This document shows positions 1-11,169 of a stretch of DNA of 64,000 nucleotides, piece after piece. The notes beneath the pieces were generated by a model. The model was not told where the DNA came from. It saw only the letters and a program-made list of their open reading frames with translations, and searched no databases. The stretch is from Torymus aiolomorphi (Eukaryota > Arthropoda > Insecta > Hymenoptera > Torymidae). Within the stretch, counting starts at the first letter, position 1. Each line of letters begins with the position of its first letter. Position numbers and translations under genes: made by a program. The stretch is taken from positions 192,316,604 to 192,380,603 of the forward strand of contig CM070873.1 of NCBI GenBank assembly GCA_036365515.1. The letters run 5' to 3'.

Positions 1-293
1 GCACAACCAACCGTGATCAGTATTTTAGAATCATGGGTACAAAATTTTACAGTTACACAATTAACAAACATTCCTGATAAGCCGCAATGCAGTAAAGTAC
101 AAAACAATCTCAATAAAACAATCACTGATATAAACTTATGTAGAGATGCTGCAGATGGATTGCGGGTATTTTGACTTTCCTCCAGGTGAAATTCTTTTAT
201 ACAAACATGAGAAGAAGTAGTGCAACACAATGAAATCAATACCAATAGCAACGAATTCCGAAGAGTCTTCTCCAGTAAAAGAAGTCGAGTAAG
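1..293 (+). pseudogene. MSL3-like (MRG-domain) pseudogene fragment
   Basis: The first bases translate openly to a stretch containing SILESWVQNFTV and, about 30 residues on, LCRDAADGLRV. This resembles the start of the MRG domain of male-specific lethal 3, a chromatin factor. The reading then shifts frame: FPPGEILLYKHEKK follows in another frame, then a stop, then a third open piece (KSIPIATNSEESSPVKEVE) ending just before a GT. At least one frameshift and one in-frame stop are visible, so I call it a pseudogene. It runs off the left edge. The MRG assignment rests on remembered family resemblance; sequence errors cannot be excluded. Confidence 0.5.
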
Positions 294-1074
294 CTAATTT
301 TTTAATATAATGGTAAATTTATCTTTTTATTTTCTTTTTTTATTTACTTCATCAGAATAATTTATACACTGAGTAATCCTACAAAGTAGCCTGTACGTTT
401 ATCTTTAAAAAAAAAGAAAAAGAAAAAGAAATAAATAGTACGTTGTGCAACAAGAGGAGAAAATGAGTAATTTCTAGCGAGGGGAGGTGTTCAGCACGAG
501 ATGGAGACGAGTGCTGAAAACATCTCGCCCGAGTCTGAAATAGCTTTTCTTCCCGTATTTCTTTTAACGAGGCATGACCGGGCCTTTTTTACGTGTGTGA
601 GTCGGAGAGAAGATTGGGCATTTCGAGTCGTACACAACGCAGTTGAAAATCAAATTAATTCAAAACGAATACACAAAAGACTATTAAATATATAATTAAA
701 TCTCAATTACATTTATTTGACCGAAAATACATATTAAATAACAAAAAATCAATATTTTGTTTAATAACGTAAAATCAAATTACATAAATAATATATCATA
801 TTTAATTTAATGATTATACTTAAACTAATTATATCCTCTAAAGAAAGGCAGAAATTTTCATTTCTCACTAGTTTTTCATTTCTCACCTGTTTGAGATGAG
901 AAATGAATATTTCTCATCTGTTTTAGGGTAGAAATAGATATTTCTTACCACTTTCACAAAATACGCTTGAAATGCAAAATTTTCTCTCCTACTTTTATAC
1001 GTGAAAAAGCCACATGAAAATAATTTTTTTTTTTCAGTTCTGAACTATAGTAATAAAAGTAGAGATCGATCATT

Positions 1075-1279
1075 CTGAATTTATCCACTTGCCACCATTT
1101 CGGGAGCAGGAACCTAATGCAGATAAAACTAATATACCTACTATTTCAAACACAAGACGTAAATTAAAGTCGTGTCGTTTAATTTTTTAACGTTAAGTTC
1201 GGTAGAAGAACCGAAACGACTTAAACCCGTTGAAAAACTAAAACACGAAACAGGCAATTTATCAAGGTAATTAATAATA
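1075..1279 (+). pseudogene. possible second piece of the MSL3-like pseudogene
   Basis: An open stretch reads PEFIHLPPFREQEPNADKTN. After an in-frame disruption a second stretch reads SVEEPKRLKPVEKLKHETG, ending at a GTAATT donor-like site. Composition and charge fit the linker of a chromatin protein, and it lies about 800 bases downstream of the MSL3-like fragment on the same strand. Linking the two is inference from proximity and strand. The DNA between (294-1074) is AT-rich. It holds a TAGTACGTTGTGCAACAAG head at about 435, like the hairpin repeats elsewhere in the window, but no convincing gene. Confidence 0.25.
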
Positions 1280-1509
1280 TCTGCATATTTATTTGTGTTA
1301 TAATTTTTTTAAATTGTACATTGTTTATTTAATTGAGCTCAAATAAGTTCTCTACTAGAAGACTAATAAATAGCGGTTAATGCCGGAAGGTACAAAAAGA
1401 GAATCAAATCCGCAAGCATCAATGATTTATGGCGTTGTACACTTTTAGTGTGTTTATTTGGTGAGTTACTGTTCAGTTCTAATAAAGTTGGGATTTTTCC
1501 TCCGCAGGA

Positions 1510-1600
1510 ACGGCGCAAACTGGCTTTTCTTCGTCTGCAAGGACGCAAATTGGCTTTTCTTCACCTGTAACTTCCAAGTTGGCTTTTCTTCGTACCGCGC
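1510..1600 (+). repeat. short tandem repeat, about 32-bp unit
   Basis: The phrase TGGCTTTTCTTC occurs three times at about 32-base spacing with similar sequence between the copies. No function is apparent. It lies just before the GA microsatellite. Confidence 0.55.
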
Positions 1601-1677
1601 GACATATTATAGGAATTAGGAACTGCGAAGAGTTCGCGAGGGCGAAGCAGCGCGGGATTGTGTATATTTTTCCAGCG

Positions 1678-1837
<160 letters not shown>

Positions 1838-2849
1838 ACAACAGAGGAAAAATGCACTTTTTATTTTTTGATTTGTAAACATAAATTACTTTTTTTATCA
1901 TCCTAAATTATTTAATAAGGCCTTACTTGTTTTTTCTTTTAAGTTAAAGGGTTTTATTTTTTGATTATTTTGAATAAAATCCTGATTAATTTTATTTACA
2001 GATTCCTGAGTTTAATAACTTATACTTAGATATGAATGGCATAATACACAACCGTTCTCATCCAAATAATGCTGATGTAGCATTTCGTATAACAGAAGAG
2101 ACAATATTTAAAAACATATTTCATTATACAGAAATATTGTTTCGCATGATATAGCCCCAAAAGCTGTTTTTATGGCTGTGGATGGTGTGATCCCACGTGC
2201 CAAAATACAAGAGGCCAAGGCTCGTGCCAAAGGCCAAGAAATTGCTAAAGAAGCGAGGTTTGACTCTAACTGCATTACACCAGGAACCGTATTTATGGCA
2301 AATAAATAAAATTAATATATAAATACAATTAAAATATTTTATTACATACAAAATATCCACGGGTAAGTTATGTTAAAAATGTAAAATAATACTTAGTAGT
2401 TCAGAAGTAAGTAATTTAAAATAAGAAAATTTTATTGTTGAGCTTTGTGTTATAAGTTGAAATGGTTTTTACTTTAGGTACCTGGTGAGGGGAACACAAA
2501 ATAATGGACTACATTAGATATTTAAAAGCCCAAGCAGACTATGAGGGAAATACTCGTCATTTTTATATGGTTTGGATGCAGATCTCATAATGTTAGGTTT
2601 ATGTTCACATGAACCTCATTTTTCCTTACTTCGTGGAGAAGTTAAGTTTGGCAAAACTCAAAAGAAGATTTTAACTCCCCAGGAAATTAATTTTTGTCTT
2701 TTATATTTGTCTTTGATGAGCAAATATCTGGAGCATGAATTTTCCCCAGTCAATGATAAATTATTGGGACCTTGAATAAGTTCTCGCTGTTTTTTGTGAA
2801 GATTGATGCTTTATTTAAAGTATGTAGTAAAAAGATGTCACTTAAAATA

Positions 2850-4240
2850 TTGCCCATCACTAGTCACTACTTTCTCCCATCTTTCTGGCAATTTACGGAT
2901 TCCATTTCGGAAGAACTGTTCGTCTTTTGAAGCTATCCAAGAATCGACGCATTTTTTGGGCATCTTCATAAGAATGGAAGTGCTGCTCAGCCAAGCCATG
3001 AGCCAACAAGTGATAGTCAGAAGGAGCAATGTCTGGGCTATACGGCGGATGAGGTAGGACATCACATTGAAGCACCTCCAAAGTTTCTTTGACGACTTTT
3101 GCAACATGTGGCTGAGCATTGTCATGTAACAAAATCACCTTGTCATGTCTCTGCTCGTATAGCGGCCGTTTTTCCTTTAGAGCTCGGCTCAAACACATCA
3201 ATTGCAGTTGATAACGACTCCCGTGATATTTCCGTTCGGTTTCAGCAGTTCGTAATAAATTACTACTGATGAAAATTTTTCCATCGGTCTTACAGTTTAT
3301 AAATTAAATTAAAATAATTAATATTTATGGCAGTCAGATTGCCCTTGTTTATAATCACCCCCGCAGAATCTGAAATAAAAACTTAATTAAAACCTGGAAA
3401 AACAAATTTTATTAGCAAAGAACTATCTGACTGCCCTTGAATTTGGTGGTTGGGGGCAGTCAGATAGTTCTTTGCTAATAAAATTTTTTTTCCAGGTTTT
3501 AATTAAATTTTTATTTCAGATTCTGCGGGGGTGATTATAAACAAGGGCAATCTGACTGCCATACATATTAATTATTTTAATTTAATTTTTAAGACTGTAA
3601 GACCGATGGAAAAATTCTCATTAGTTGATAGTAATTTGCAGTCGACATAAGTAAGATTTTTAATCATAATAAATTTCACCCTGCTGATCCCACTAAATGC
3701 AGAGGAGAAGCTTCCAATCACGGATATTTGGCTTTGCGGACGATGTTGATGCATGGCCGGGCTTACCCCACGATTTATCGATTTATCGTACTGTATCCAT
3801 TTTTCATCGCCAGTCCCGATACGATGCAAAAAACCTTTCCTTTTCTGCCGTTGAAGCAGCACTTCGCACATGAGAAAATGGCGTTCGATGTCTCTCGGCT
3901 TCAACTCATACGGCACCCAATGTCCTTGCTTTTGGATCATTCCTAACGTTTTCAAACATTTCGAAACTGTTGTCTCATCTACTCGTAATGATTTTGCAAG
4001 TTTAGCTAGTATCTGACATGAGTCTTCATTTAGTAATTCCTCAAATTCTTCGTCTTCAAACTTTTTTGGTGCACCAGCACGTTCTTCATCTCCAAGATCA
4101 AAATCGTTATTTATGAAGCGTCGAAACCAGTCTCTGCATGTCCTTTCCGACAGAGCATGCTCACCGTAAATTTCAACAAGAATCCTGTGCGCTCCAGCTG
4201 CAGATTTTTTTAAATAAAATAGTGCAATAAAATTCCCCAC
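2850..4240 (-). pseudogene. mariner transposase, split and inactivated
   Basis: The N-terminal part (4240 down to about 3676) holds the helix-turn-helix region (RTCRDWFRRFINNDFDLGDE), the linker motif WVPYEL and the first catalytic aspartate in GTGDEKWIQYDK. The C-terminal part (3252 down to about 2850) holds VILLHDNAQPH and the region PHPPYSPDIAPSDYHL with the third aspartate. The halves are separated by the foldback at 3262-3666, which brings stops, and further frameshifts lie in the C-terminal half. The family cuts and pastes DNA at TA sites. This copy cannot make a full transposase. Confidence 0.92.
3262..3666. mobile_element. foldback element inside mariner, 9-bp target duplication (MULE-like)
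   Basis: Two arms of about 165 bp (about 3271-3437 and 3455-3619) are near-perfect inverted copies around a small loop. The phrase GGCAGTCAGATTGCCCTTG lies in the left arm and its complement in the right. The insertion is flanked by TAATAAATT at 3253-3261 and 3667-3675. Removing it with one copy of the 9-mer restores the expected mariner sequence there. Long arms with a 9-bp duplication fit a Mutator-like MITE; the superfamily is inference. Confidence 0.75.
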
Positions 4241-5284
4241 AAATACTCTTTACTTGGCACAAAACTTAACGTTTTTAGTAGTAAGAACAAAAAACGCTGT
4301 TTACACTATGGCGAATTAACATACACTTAAGTTCAAGCTTACCGACAGTACTTCCTTACAGATGCGTTAGCATCTGAAATTACACACACTTAGTCCTGGT
4401 AACGCCATCTGTTAGGAAACAGTGAGAACTTATTCAAGGACCCAATAATGTTCAAGTTCGATATTAAAAAAATTATAGATGACTGGATTTTAATTGGTTT
4501 TTTATTAGGAAATGATTTTATTCCTCATTTACCAAATTTGCACTTAGAAAATAGTGCACTTACAGTTTTATACAATGCGTACATGGAAGTATTACCAACT
4601 TTAGGTGGTAAGTTTAATGAATTTTATTATTTCAAAATAAATGAATCGGTGCATGCCAAAATGGTTATTAGGTATATGGAAATTCCATAAACTTAAGATT
4701 CCTTTTTGCATGCACCGATAAAATGAGGAGTGTCTTTAATATCAAGTAATTCCATTTTTATTGTAATTAATTTCTCTTAATTATAATTTCAAATAACTAA
4801 ATTCAAAATGTGCTTAAAACTGAAAAATATTGTTAATTGACAAACTTCATTTAACCTATTCAAAAAATTTAATGTTTATTAAATGTATTCAAAATTTGAG
4901 AAAGTAGAGTTATCCAAAAAAACTCTCCTCAAAAATGAATATTGTGTGAAATAGAATTAATTTTTTCTAATATAAATATTTTTCTTTGTAGGTTATATTA
5001 ATGAAGCAGAAACTATTTGAATCTTGAACGCTTTCAAAAATTTATGGGAAAGCTTGCAGAATATGATTTAGAACAATTTGATGAAATTTATGCTGATCTA
5101 AAATATTTTAAAGCAAAAGCGCATGGACGACTTAAAGAAAGTGAAAGAAACAGCAAAAGTTCTCCTGATGAGAATTCTATACTTCTAAAAAAACAAATAA
5201 AGCTTTAGATGCGTTAATAATGACAACTGAAACAGAGGTAAATTTTATTGAAGACATTTGATTTTGCTGTAGAATATCTTTTAC

Positions 5285-5416
5285 AATTGAGGCGTATAGG
5301 TGCAAAAGCTGCCAAGTCACATTGGCGATAAGGCTGAAAATCGAGTGATTGACCACTCAATTTTCAACCTTATTGCAAATTTCACTTGGCAGCTTTTGCA
5401 CCTATACGCCTCAATT
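5285..5416. repeat. short foldback (hairpin) element
   Basis: The left arm AATTGAGGCGTATAGGTGCA is repeated as its exact complement at the right end. Arms are about 40 bp, with a second imperfect pairing inside (complementary runs near 5330 and 5375). It sits just downstream of the last recognisable XRN1 exon. No coding capacity. Confidence 0.85.
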
Positions 5417-5419
5417 CTA

Positions 5420-7289
5420 CATTATTTTTTATATGCAGTTTAGTGAATTTGTGAAAAAATACAAATATAGGTTATATGTACAAACAGCAGCGGTTTATTA
5501 TCGCTATATTAAAATTATTATATGTTATTAACGAATTAAAATTAGTAACATTTTCATAAGCGTAAATTTTTAGTAACTATATACTTAAAAAATATATATG
5601 AATCATTACTAAGACGTACAAATTTTACGTGGTTTATGAGTAACTAGAAAAAATTGTTTGGGTACAAGCATTCGCAATTTAGTCATTATAGTAACACAAA
5701 ACACATGATCCATTTCATAATTTTTACTGCTTGAACCTTATTAATTAGTTAGAATAAAAGAAAAAGAAACAATTTGATATTATGTAAATGTTTGAAACTC
5801 TTTTTAGAAATCAATACATTATTTTTTAAAAAGGTATTTACATAATTTATTGTAAAAATAAGTATCGAGTTTTTATTTAATAATAATATAAATTCAATAG
5901 AGGATATTTTATTCAAATATCTGGCGCTTCTGCTTTAATATATATACTTATACCTGCAATACAAATTATGATCGGAAATTGTACATAAAAAAATATTTTT
6001 TTTCATTTCTAGATAATACATAAATATTTTTTTCAACTATGAATAAGCGATATTTATAACAGAATTATAATTATCTCAAATAGTAAGATTTATAAAACTT
6101 TTTAATAAAGCTAATTATTGGGCTATGACGTAATAATATAAAACCTAAAAATATAATTATATTTAAAATCTGTGAAATAAAAGATCGCGATTAAAATTAT
6201 CAGGATTAGGCTATTATTTGTCTGTTTCTTTACCACCACTATTTAAAAAAGTTATATAGTTATATAAATGTAACCTGATGAGATGCAAGGAAAATTGCAT
6301 TTTGAATGGCCTTACCCATGTATGTTACAACTTTCCTATTTATGTTATATTGTATGTTTGTAACTTGTTTTAAACAAAGTTGTCGGAAGAGGGAATTTAT
6401 TAAAAAAACAATTTGTTATAAAAAAACCTTGTTTTTATTCAAGTACCAAGATCATAAGCGCTTTATTTTTTCTTGAGAGAAATTAAAAATTCAAATTTAG
6501 AATTATAAGTATTTAATTACCAACTGAACAGAATCAAATTTTTTTACACTACTATAACCTAAAAATCGAACCTTTGGCATTAAGTTCATTTTGAGTTTAG
6601 AAACTATCTTCTTTTTAGATCAAAAGGTCAAAAGTACTGCTTTAATTTCATATATAATATATTTAATGATTAATTAAAATTTAAGAAACCCTGCCAAGCG
6701 TGCAATCTTTCATATAAGTTGCTTTCAAATTAAAATACTATTTAATTCTTTTAATAGTTTTAACTTGATGACGACACATTGATTAAAGAGAATCGGCCGC
6801 AATGTGGAAGCTAATAAGCAACTAGTTGAATAAAGTACGCGATTAAATAGAGCTATTCAATTCATAATTTACATAATGTTTATTTCGCTAAAATTTTAAT
6901 TTTTCAGCTAGTTAATTTGAAATTATCCGCCATTTACAGAGTTATGCATGCGCCGTTCATGCATATGGCTTTGCGCATGCGCAGTTCGCCCAGTTGATAT
7001 TAACAAAACGTTTTTATTTTTTATTTAATTAAATAATGCAAATCGCGAGAATCTGAGGGTGGAACTAGTTAATATAGCTTTGAAGCAAGTTTTATAAATT
7101 TTAACATTGTGAAAATCCCATTATTTATCGAAATATAAAGATTCCTAAATGATCATAAATGAAAATTTGTTTTAATTTTTTTTTCCTTGAATCTGGATGG
7201 AACTAATTGATCAAAAAGTTTCATCGGATAGAGCTAATTAAAAACTATCTTTAGGTATTTTTTTTTTATTTTAATTTATTTCATCGACT
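5420..7289. other. AT-rich stretch with no recognisable gene
   Basis: I see no coding stretch, RNA gene or long inverted repeat. The only local feature is a cluster of ATGCATGC/GCGCATGCGC-type short palindromes at about 6945-6985. Confidence 0.6.
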
Positions 7290-7305
7290 GGGGGGGGGGG
7301 GGGGG
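7290..7305. repeat. poly-G run of 16, left edge of the Gypsy element
   Basis: Sixteen consecutive G between TCATCGACT and TCGATGA, which are themselves inverted copies. It directly abuts the outer end of the left LTR. Such a run is out of character for this AT-rich DNA. Confidence 0.9.
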
Positions 7306-7310
7306 TCGAT

Positions 7311-8970
7311 GAGGATCGCAGTAAATGAACGAGTCGGGGTCTGTTTTAACCTATTAATGCACAAAACGACGATTTTGTGCATGCATTTTCAAGGATACCA
7401 AACCAATTCGAAAAAATTTTGTTTTTTTTTTCAAAATCCTACACCAGGATTTTTTGAGGGTGCTCTTTCAGAATTTGGCATTGGTTTTTCAGAAAAACTT
7501 CAATAACAATATTAATTTTGCAATATAAAATAAAAAATGTGATTTTTCAACGTGATTTTTTATTTCAAAGTCGACTTTTTTCTTTTTTCCGTATTTATTT
7601 GATCATGATAACACCAGAAATCGTGGTCCCGATGTTAAAACCTTCTAAAACCTCGAATAGCAAATTTTTTTTTGCCCTGATTTTTCCAAAATGGCGGATT
7701 TGTACCGTGGAGTCATAAAAATGTTCTTGAATTTTTTACTCCAAAACTATCAACTCTACGAAAAAATTTTATAGAATAAAAAGTGCTTAGAATTACTCAA
7801 GGAATACACGTGAATTTTTTCAGAATATTTTGAACCACTTTTGGAATTTTGGAATTGGACCATATTTTGAAAAATTCAAAAATGTCTCCAAAAATCTGAA
7901 AAAATTCACGCGTACTCCTTGAGTAGTTTTAAGAACTAACTACTTTTTACCGGAATTTATTGGAACCCTTTTATGTATGAAAGCATATGAGGTAAAAAAA
8001 TATAAAAACACACGAAATAAAAAACTTTATAATTTTTTTACTTGCTAAGAACCGTCTTCACAAAAAAATGTTATTGAACAAAAAGTTCTTAAAATATTCC
8101 AGGAGTACGCGTGAATTTTTTCAGATTTTTTGGAGACATTTTTGAATTTTTCAAAAGATGGTCCAATTCCAAAATTCCAAAAGTGGTTTAAAATATTCTG
8201 AAAAAATTCACGTGTATTCCTTGAGTAATTCTAAGCACTTTTTATTCTATAAAATTTTTTCGTAGAGTTGATAGTTTTGGAGTAAAAAATTCAAGAACAT
8301 TTTTATGGCTCCACGGTACAAATCCGCCATTTTGGAAAAGTCAGGGCAAAAAAAAATTTGCTATTCGAGATTTTAGAAGGTTTAAACATCGGGACCACGA
8401 TTTCTGATGTTATTATGATCAAATAAATACGGAAAAAAGAAAAAATCGACTTTGAAAAAAAAATCACGTTGAAAATTCACATTTTTCATTTTATATTGCA
8501 AAATTAACATTGTTATTGAACTTTTTCTGAGAAACCAATGCTAAATTCTGAAAGAGCATCCTCAAAAACCCTCGGTATAGGATTTTGAAAAAAAAAACAA
8601 AATTTTTTCGAATTGGTTTGGTATCCTTGAAAATGCGTGAACAAAATCGTCGTTTTGCGCATTAATGGGTTAACGTACACCGTAGTGCGTCTTTATTTCG
8701 TCTATGCTTAACTTAGTATTTACAGCTGGTGCTTTGCGCGCACCCAAAAGACAGCGAGTGTGAGAAAGCGTGCACGCCAGAGCTGTGGCGTGTGCGCATA
8801 GGCTTCGGAGTCTGGTGTGGACTGTCCAGGTCCTGGGAGGTCTACCGGCCGAATGAGAGTGAGCAGTGCTCGAATTTCAGCTCCTCGAAGTCTCGAGGCG
8901 CTGCTTGCGCGGCTCGCGCATGCGTGGAGGTGGCGTTGGCGGTGATAACGCCGTGGGCGAAGGCGCCACA
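7311..8970 (-). repeat. 3' LTR of the Gypsy element, split by a foldback
   Basis: It shares with 15531-15836 the runs ATCGCAGTAAATGAACGAG, TGCTTAACTTAGTATTTACA and TAGGCTTCGGAGTCTGGTG, in the same order. Without the foldback it is about 340 bp. The other LTR is about 34 bp shorter through a deletion near its right end. The LTR begins TGTGGCGCC on the coding (minus) strand. Confidence 0.88.
7350..8669. mobile_element. piggyBac-like foldback element (TTAA target) in the Gypsy LTR
   Basis: Two arms of about 650 bp (7350-8000 and 8020-8669) are inverted copies along their whole length. The ends read CCTATTAATGCACAAAACG and the complement of CCCATTAATGCGCAAAACG. TTAA flanks both sides (7346-7349 and 8670-8673). 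The other LTR keeps a single TTAA at the matching spot (15567-15570), giving the empty site inside the window. TTAA duplication with CCY termini points to a piggyBac-mobilised element. There is no coding capacity. Confidence 0.9.
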
Positions 8971-8981
8971 GCTACTCCCCC

Positions 8982-9293
8982 CTAGTGACTGAGTGGGAAG
9001 GAGGGCACGATGATCGTGACGGCATTGGAGCCGTTGAGGTTGAAGGTGGAGGCGTGGCTGACCTCGTGGTTGGCTGCTTTGCTGCGACACAGAACTGTTG
9101 GAGATCTGGGAGCTCGTTGCGTTCGTCTTGCGGCCTGAGCCGCGTCCAGGTCGTCGTTCGTGATGAAGGCTGACTTGAGGGCGTCGACATTGATTGTTTT
9201 TGGTTCTCCGTTGATCTTAATGACGTAGCGCTTTTCGTCCAGGCATCTGAGGACTCGGTAGGGGCCCGAGTAGGGCGGAGTGAGCGGGGGTTT
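8982..9293 (-). pseudogene. Gypsy integrase C-terminal tail
   Basis: The minus-strand reading contains PPYSGPYRVLRCLDEKRYVI and INVDALKSAFI. This is the small barrel domain that follows the integrase core in insect Gypsy elements and ends pol. It is separated from the core by the foldback at 9294-10029 and by degenerate sequence at 10030-10340, where I see only weakly recognisable, frameshifted pol. Confidence 0.75.
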
Positions 9294-10029
9294 CCCTACT
9301 GAAAAGGTGCAGCTGATTATCAACTGATAATCAGCTGATAATCGTGGCAAAACGGCACCAGATTATCAGCCGATTTTCACATGAAAATTTAGCGTTAAAA
9401 ATTTATTTATTATTAATTATTGTTATTTATTATTATAAAGTACTATCATGGTTCATTTACTTGAATCTACGATTAATTAATGTGTTGGAAAAAATGTCGA
9501 AAAATGTAGATACTGACAAAGAAGTTTTGAATTATTTGTTACAATTTAGAAATGTAACATTACTAACAATAATTAATAATAATAAATATTAATAATAAAT
9601 GAAAATATCAACACGATTTTCAGGTGCATATCAGCTGATAATCATCTGAGAATCGGGTAACTATAAGGTAACTGTCAGGTGATTATCATCTGATTATCAG
9701 CTAATTTTGTCCTGAAACTCCTGTTGATATTTTCATTTATTATTAATTATTATTATCATTTATTATTGTTAATTTTAATTTTACATTCCTAAATTATGAA
9801 AAATAATTCAAAACTTCTTTGCCACAGTGTACATTATTTTAAATACATTAGTTAAACGTATAGATTCAAGTAAATGAACGATAATAATAAATTATAATAA
9901 TAAATAATAATAATAAATAAATTTTAAACGATAAATTTTCATGTGAAAATCAGCTGATAATCAGGTGCCGTTTTGGCACGATTATCACCTGATTATTAGC
10001 TGATAATCAGCTGCACATTTTCATTAGGG
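9294..10029. mobile_element. foldback with CCCTACTGAAAA terminus and CAGCTGATAATC satellites
   Basis: The left end reads CCCTACTGAAAAGGTGCAGC and the right end is the complement of CCCTAATGAAAATGTGCAGC. Arms reach to about 9600 and back from about 9720. Just inside the termini are tandem, self-complementary copies of CTGATAATCAG-type units. The centre (about 9620-9720) holds more of them. It interrupts the Gypsy pol reading frame. A TT doublet on both sides may be the target duplication. The terminus matches the foldback at 58956-60434. Confidence 0.85.
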
Positions 10030-10339
10030 TTCACTACGTCGATCCGTCTGAAGATGTGTGTGCATGTGCCAAGCTCCTTGTGTACGGAGTGCTTGGCATG
10101 CACATGATGACCCGTGCGCAGCGGCCTCAAAGCCTGGAAGTGGTTTCGAAAGTTCTCTATGAAGCCGTGTGGGTCTGCCGGTTAGTCCTGTGTGGTGAAG
10201 AAGTCCCCTGGGATGCGTAACGTTGTCTCGAACAGCATCTCCGCTGGGGAGGCCTTCAGATCCTCTTTGTAGGCCGTCCTGAGGCCCAGTAGAACTATCT
10301 GCAGTAGTTTGGTCCATTTAACGTGTTTGCACATAAGCA

Positions 10340-11037
10340 CCGCCTTCAGGATCTAGTGCTACTGCTCTAGCATCCCGTTGCTCTGTGGATGGTAGGGGGT
10401 CGTGTGGATCCTTGACGCGCCTAGAGATCTGAAAAGCGCCAACTCAAACTGGGGTCCTTGGTCGGTTGTGATGATTAGTGGTATCCTGAAGGTGGTGATC
10501 CAATGCTCGAACAGGGCTGCTGCGATGACGTCTGCTGTCATTGACTTCAGTGGGATAGCGTGCGGCCACCGTGTGAAAGGATCGATGATGGTCAGACAGT
10601 ACCTGTATTCTTCCACGCTGGGCGAGATGATGATGTCCAGGTGGATGTGGTTGAATTGTTGATCTGGGTTGATCGATGTTGGTTGGTGGTACTCTGGCGT
10701 GACGGTGGAGTTTTGCGCGCTGGCATGGCACGCAGTCGCGCGACCAACTCAGCGCATCCTTGCGCAGTCCAGACCAGATGCTCTTTTCTCGTGGCGAGCG
10801 GGAGATGACTCGACCGCTTGGGTGTGCTGGTTCGTGAATGATGTTGAAGGCGGTGCGTCGCAGCGACTCGGGTAGATAGGGGCGGATGTACTCCGTGGAG
10901 ATGTCGCAGAGCATACGGTGTCCTTCGATGATCAACGGCTGTAACAGAAGCGAAGATGTGTCAAGGGGGTGGTCCCGGTCGATATCCTCTTGCTGCTGGG
11001 CTTTGCTGATTGCTGCTGGGGTGATCTCCGACGGCAT
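10340..11037 (-). pseudogene. Gypsy integrase, frameshifted
   Basis: From right to left on the minus strand: a zinc-finger-like region (HEPAHPSGRVISR, CVPCQRAKLHRH), then the catalytic core in another frame. The core shows YCLTIIDPFTRWPHAIPL with the first aspartate and IITTDQGPQFE with the second, followed by YHPQSNGMLEQ. Integrase inserts the cDNA copy into the genome. At least two frameshifts separate the parts. Confidence 0.85.
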
Positions 11038-11169
11038 GTCGATGGCCTCGACGCGCGACAGTGCGTCTGCTACGACGGTGTCCTCTCCGCTTATGTGTTT
11101 CAGGGTAAGGCAGAACTGGCTGATGTAGTCGAGCTGCCTGAGCTGGCGAGGGGAGGCTTTCTTCGGGCA

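Larger units (their letters stand above)
2764..4445 (-). mobile_element. mariner (Tc1/mariner) element inserted in the XRN1 pseudogene
   Basis: The termini are imperfect inverted repeats: TTGGGACCTTGAATAAG on the left and the complement of TTGGGTCCTTGAATAAG on the right. The element is flanked by TA at 2762-2763 and 4446-4447, the hallmark target duplication. Removing it with one TA rejoins the XRN1 reading frame in phase, which fixes the borders. At 1,682 bp it is longer than the usual mariner of about 1.3 kb because a foldback of about 405 bp lies inside it. The transposase is on the minus strand and is broken. Confidence 0.95.
2001..5256 (+). pseudogene. XRN1: XRN1 (Pacman-like 5'-3' exoribonuclease) pseudogene with introns
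   Basis: Several blocks match the catalytic N-terminal region of XRN1, the cytoplasmic 5'-3' mRNA exoribonuclease. After an acceptor at about 2000 comes LYLDMNGIIHNRSHPNN, then after a frameshift DGVIPRAKIQEAKA and EARFDSNCITPGT. From about 2478 come PGEG, HKIMDYIRYLKAQADYEGN and YGLDADLIMLGLCSHEPHFS in shifting frames. After the mariner insertion come FKFDIKKIIDDW and NDFIPHLPNLHLENSAL, then a GGTAAG donor (about 4609). A TTTGTAG acceptor (about 4991) is followed by YINEAE and, shifted again, ERFQKFMGKLAEYDLEQFDE. Retained intron borders show a genomic duplicate, not a processed copy. At least three frameshifts, the mariner insertion and the missing rest of the protein show it is dead. Confidence 0.88.

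Noticed and set aside
8729..9190. Open frames on both strands over the LTR
   Set aside because: The GC-rich LTR lacks stops by composition; no conserved protein is visible apart from the integrase tail.
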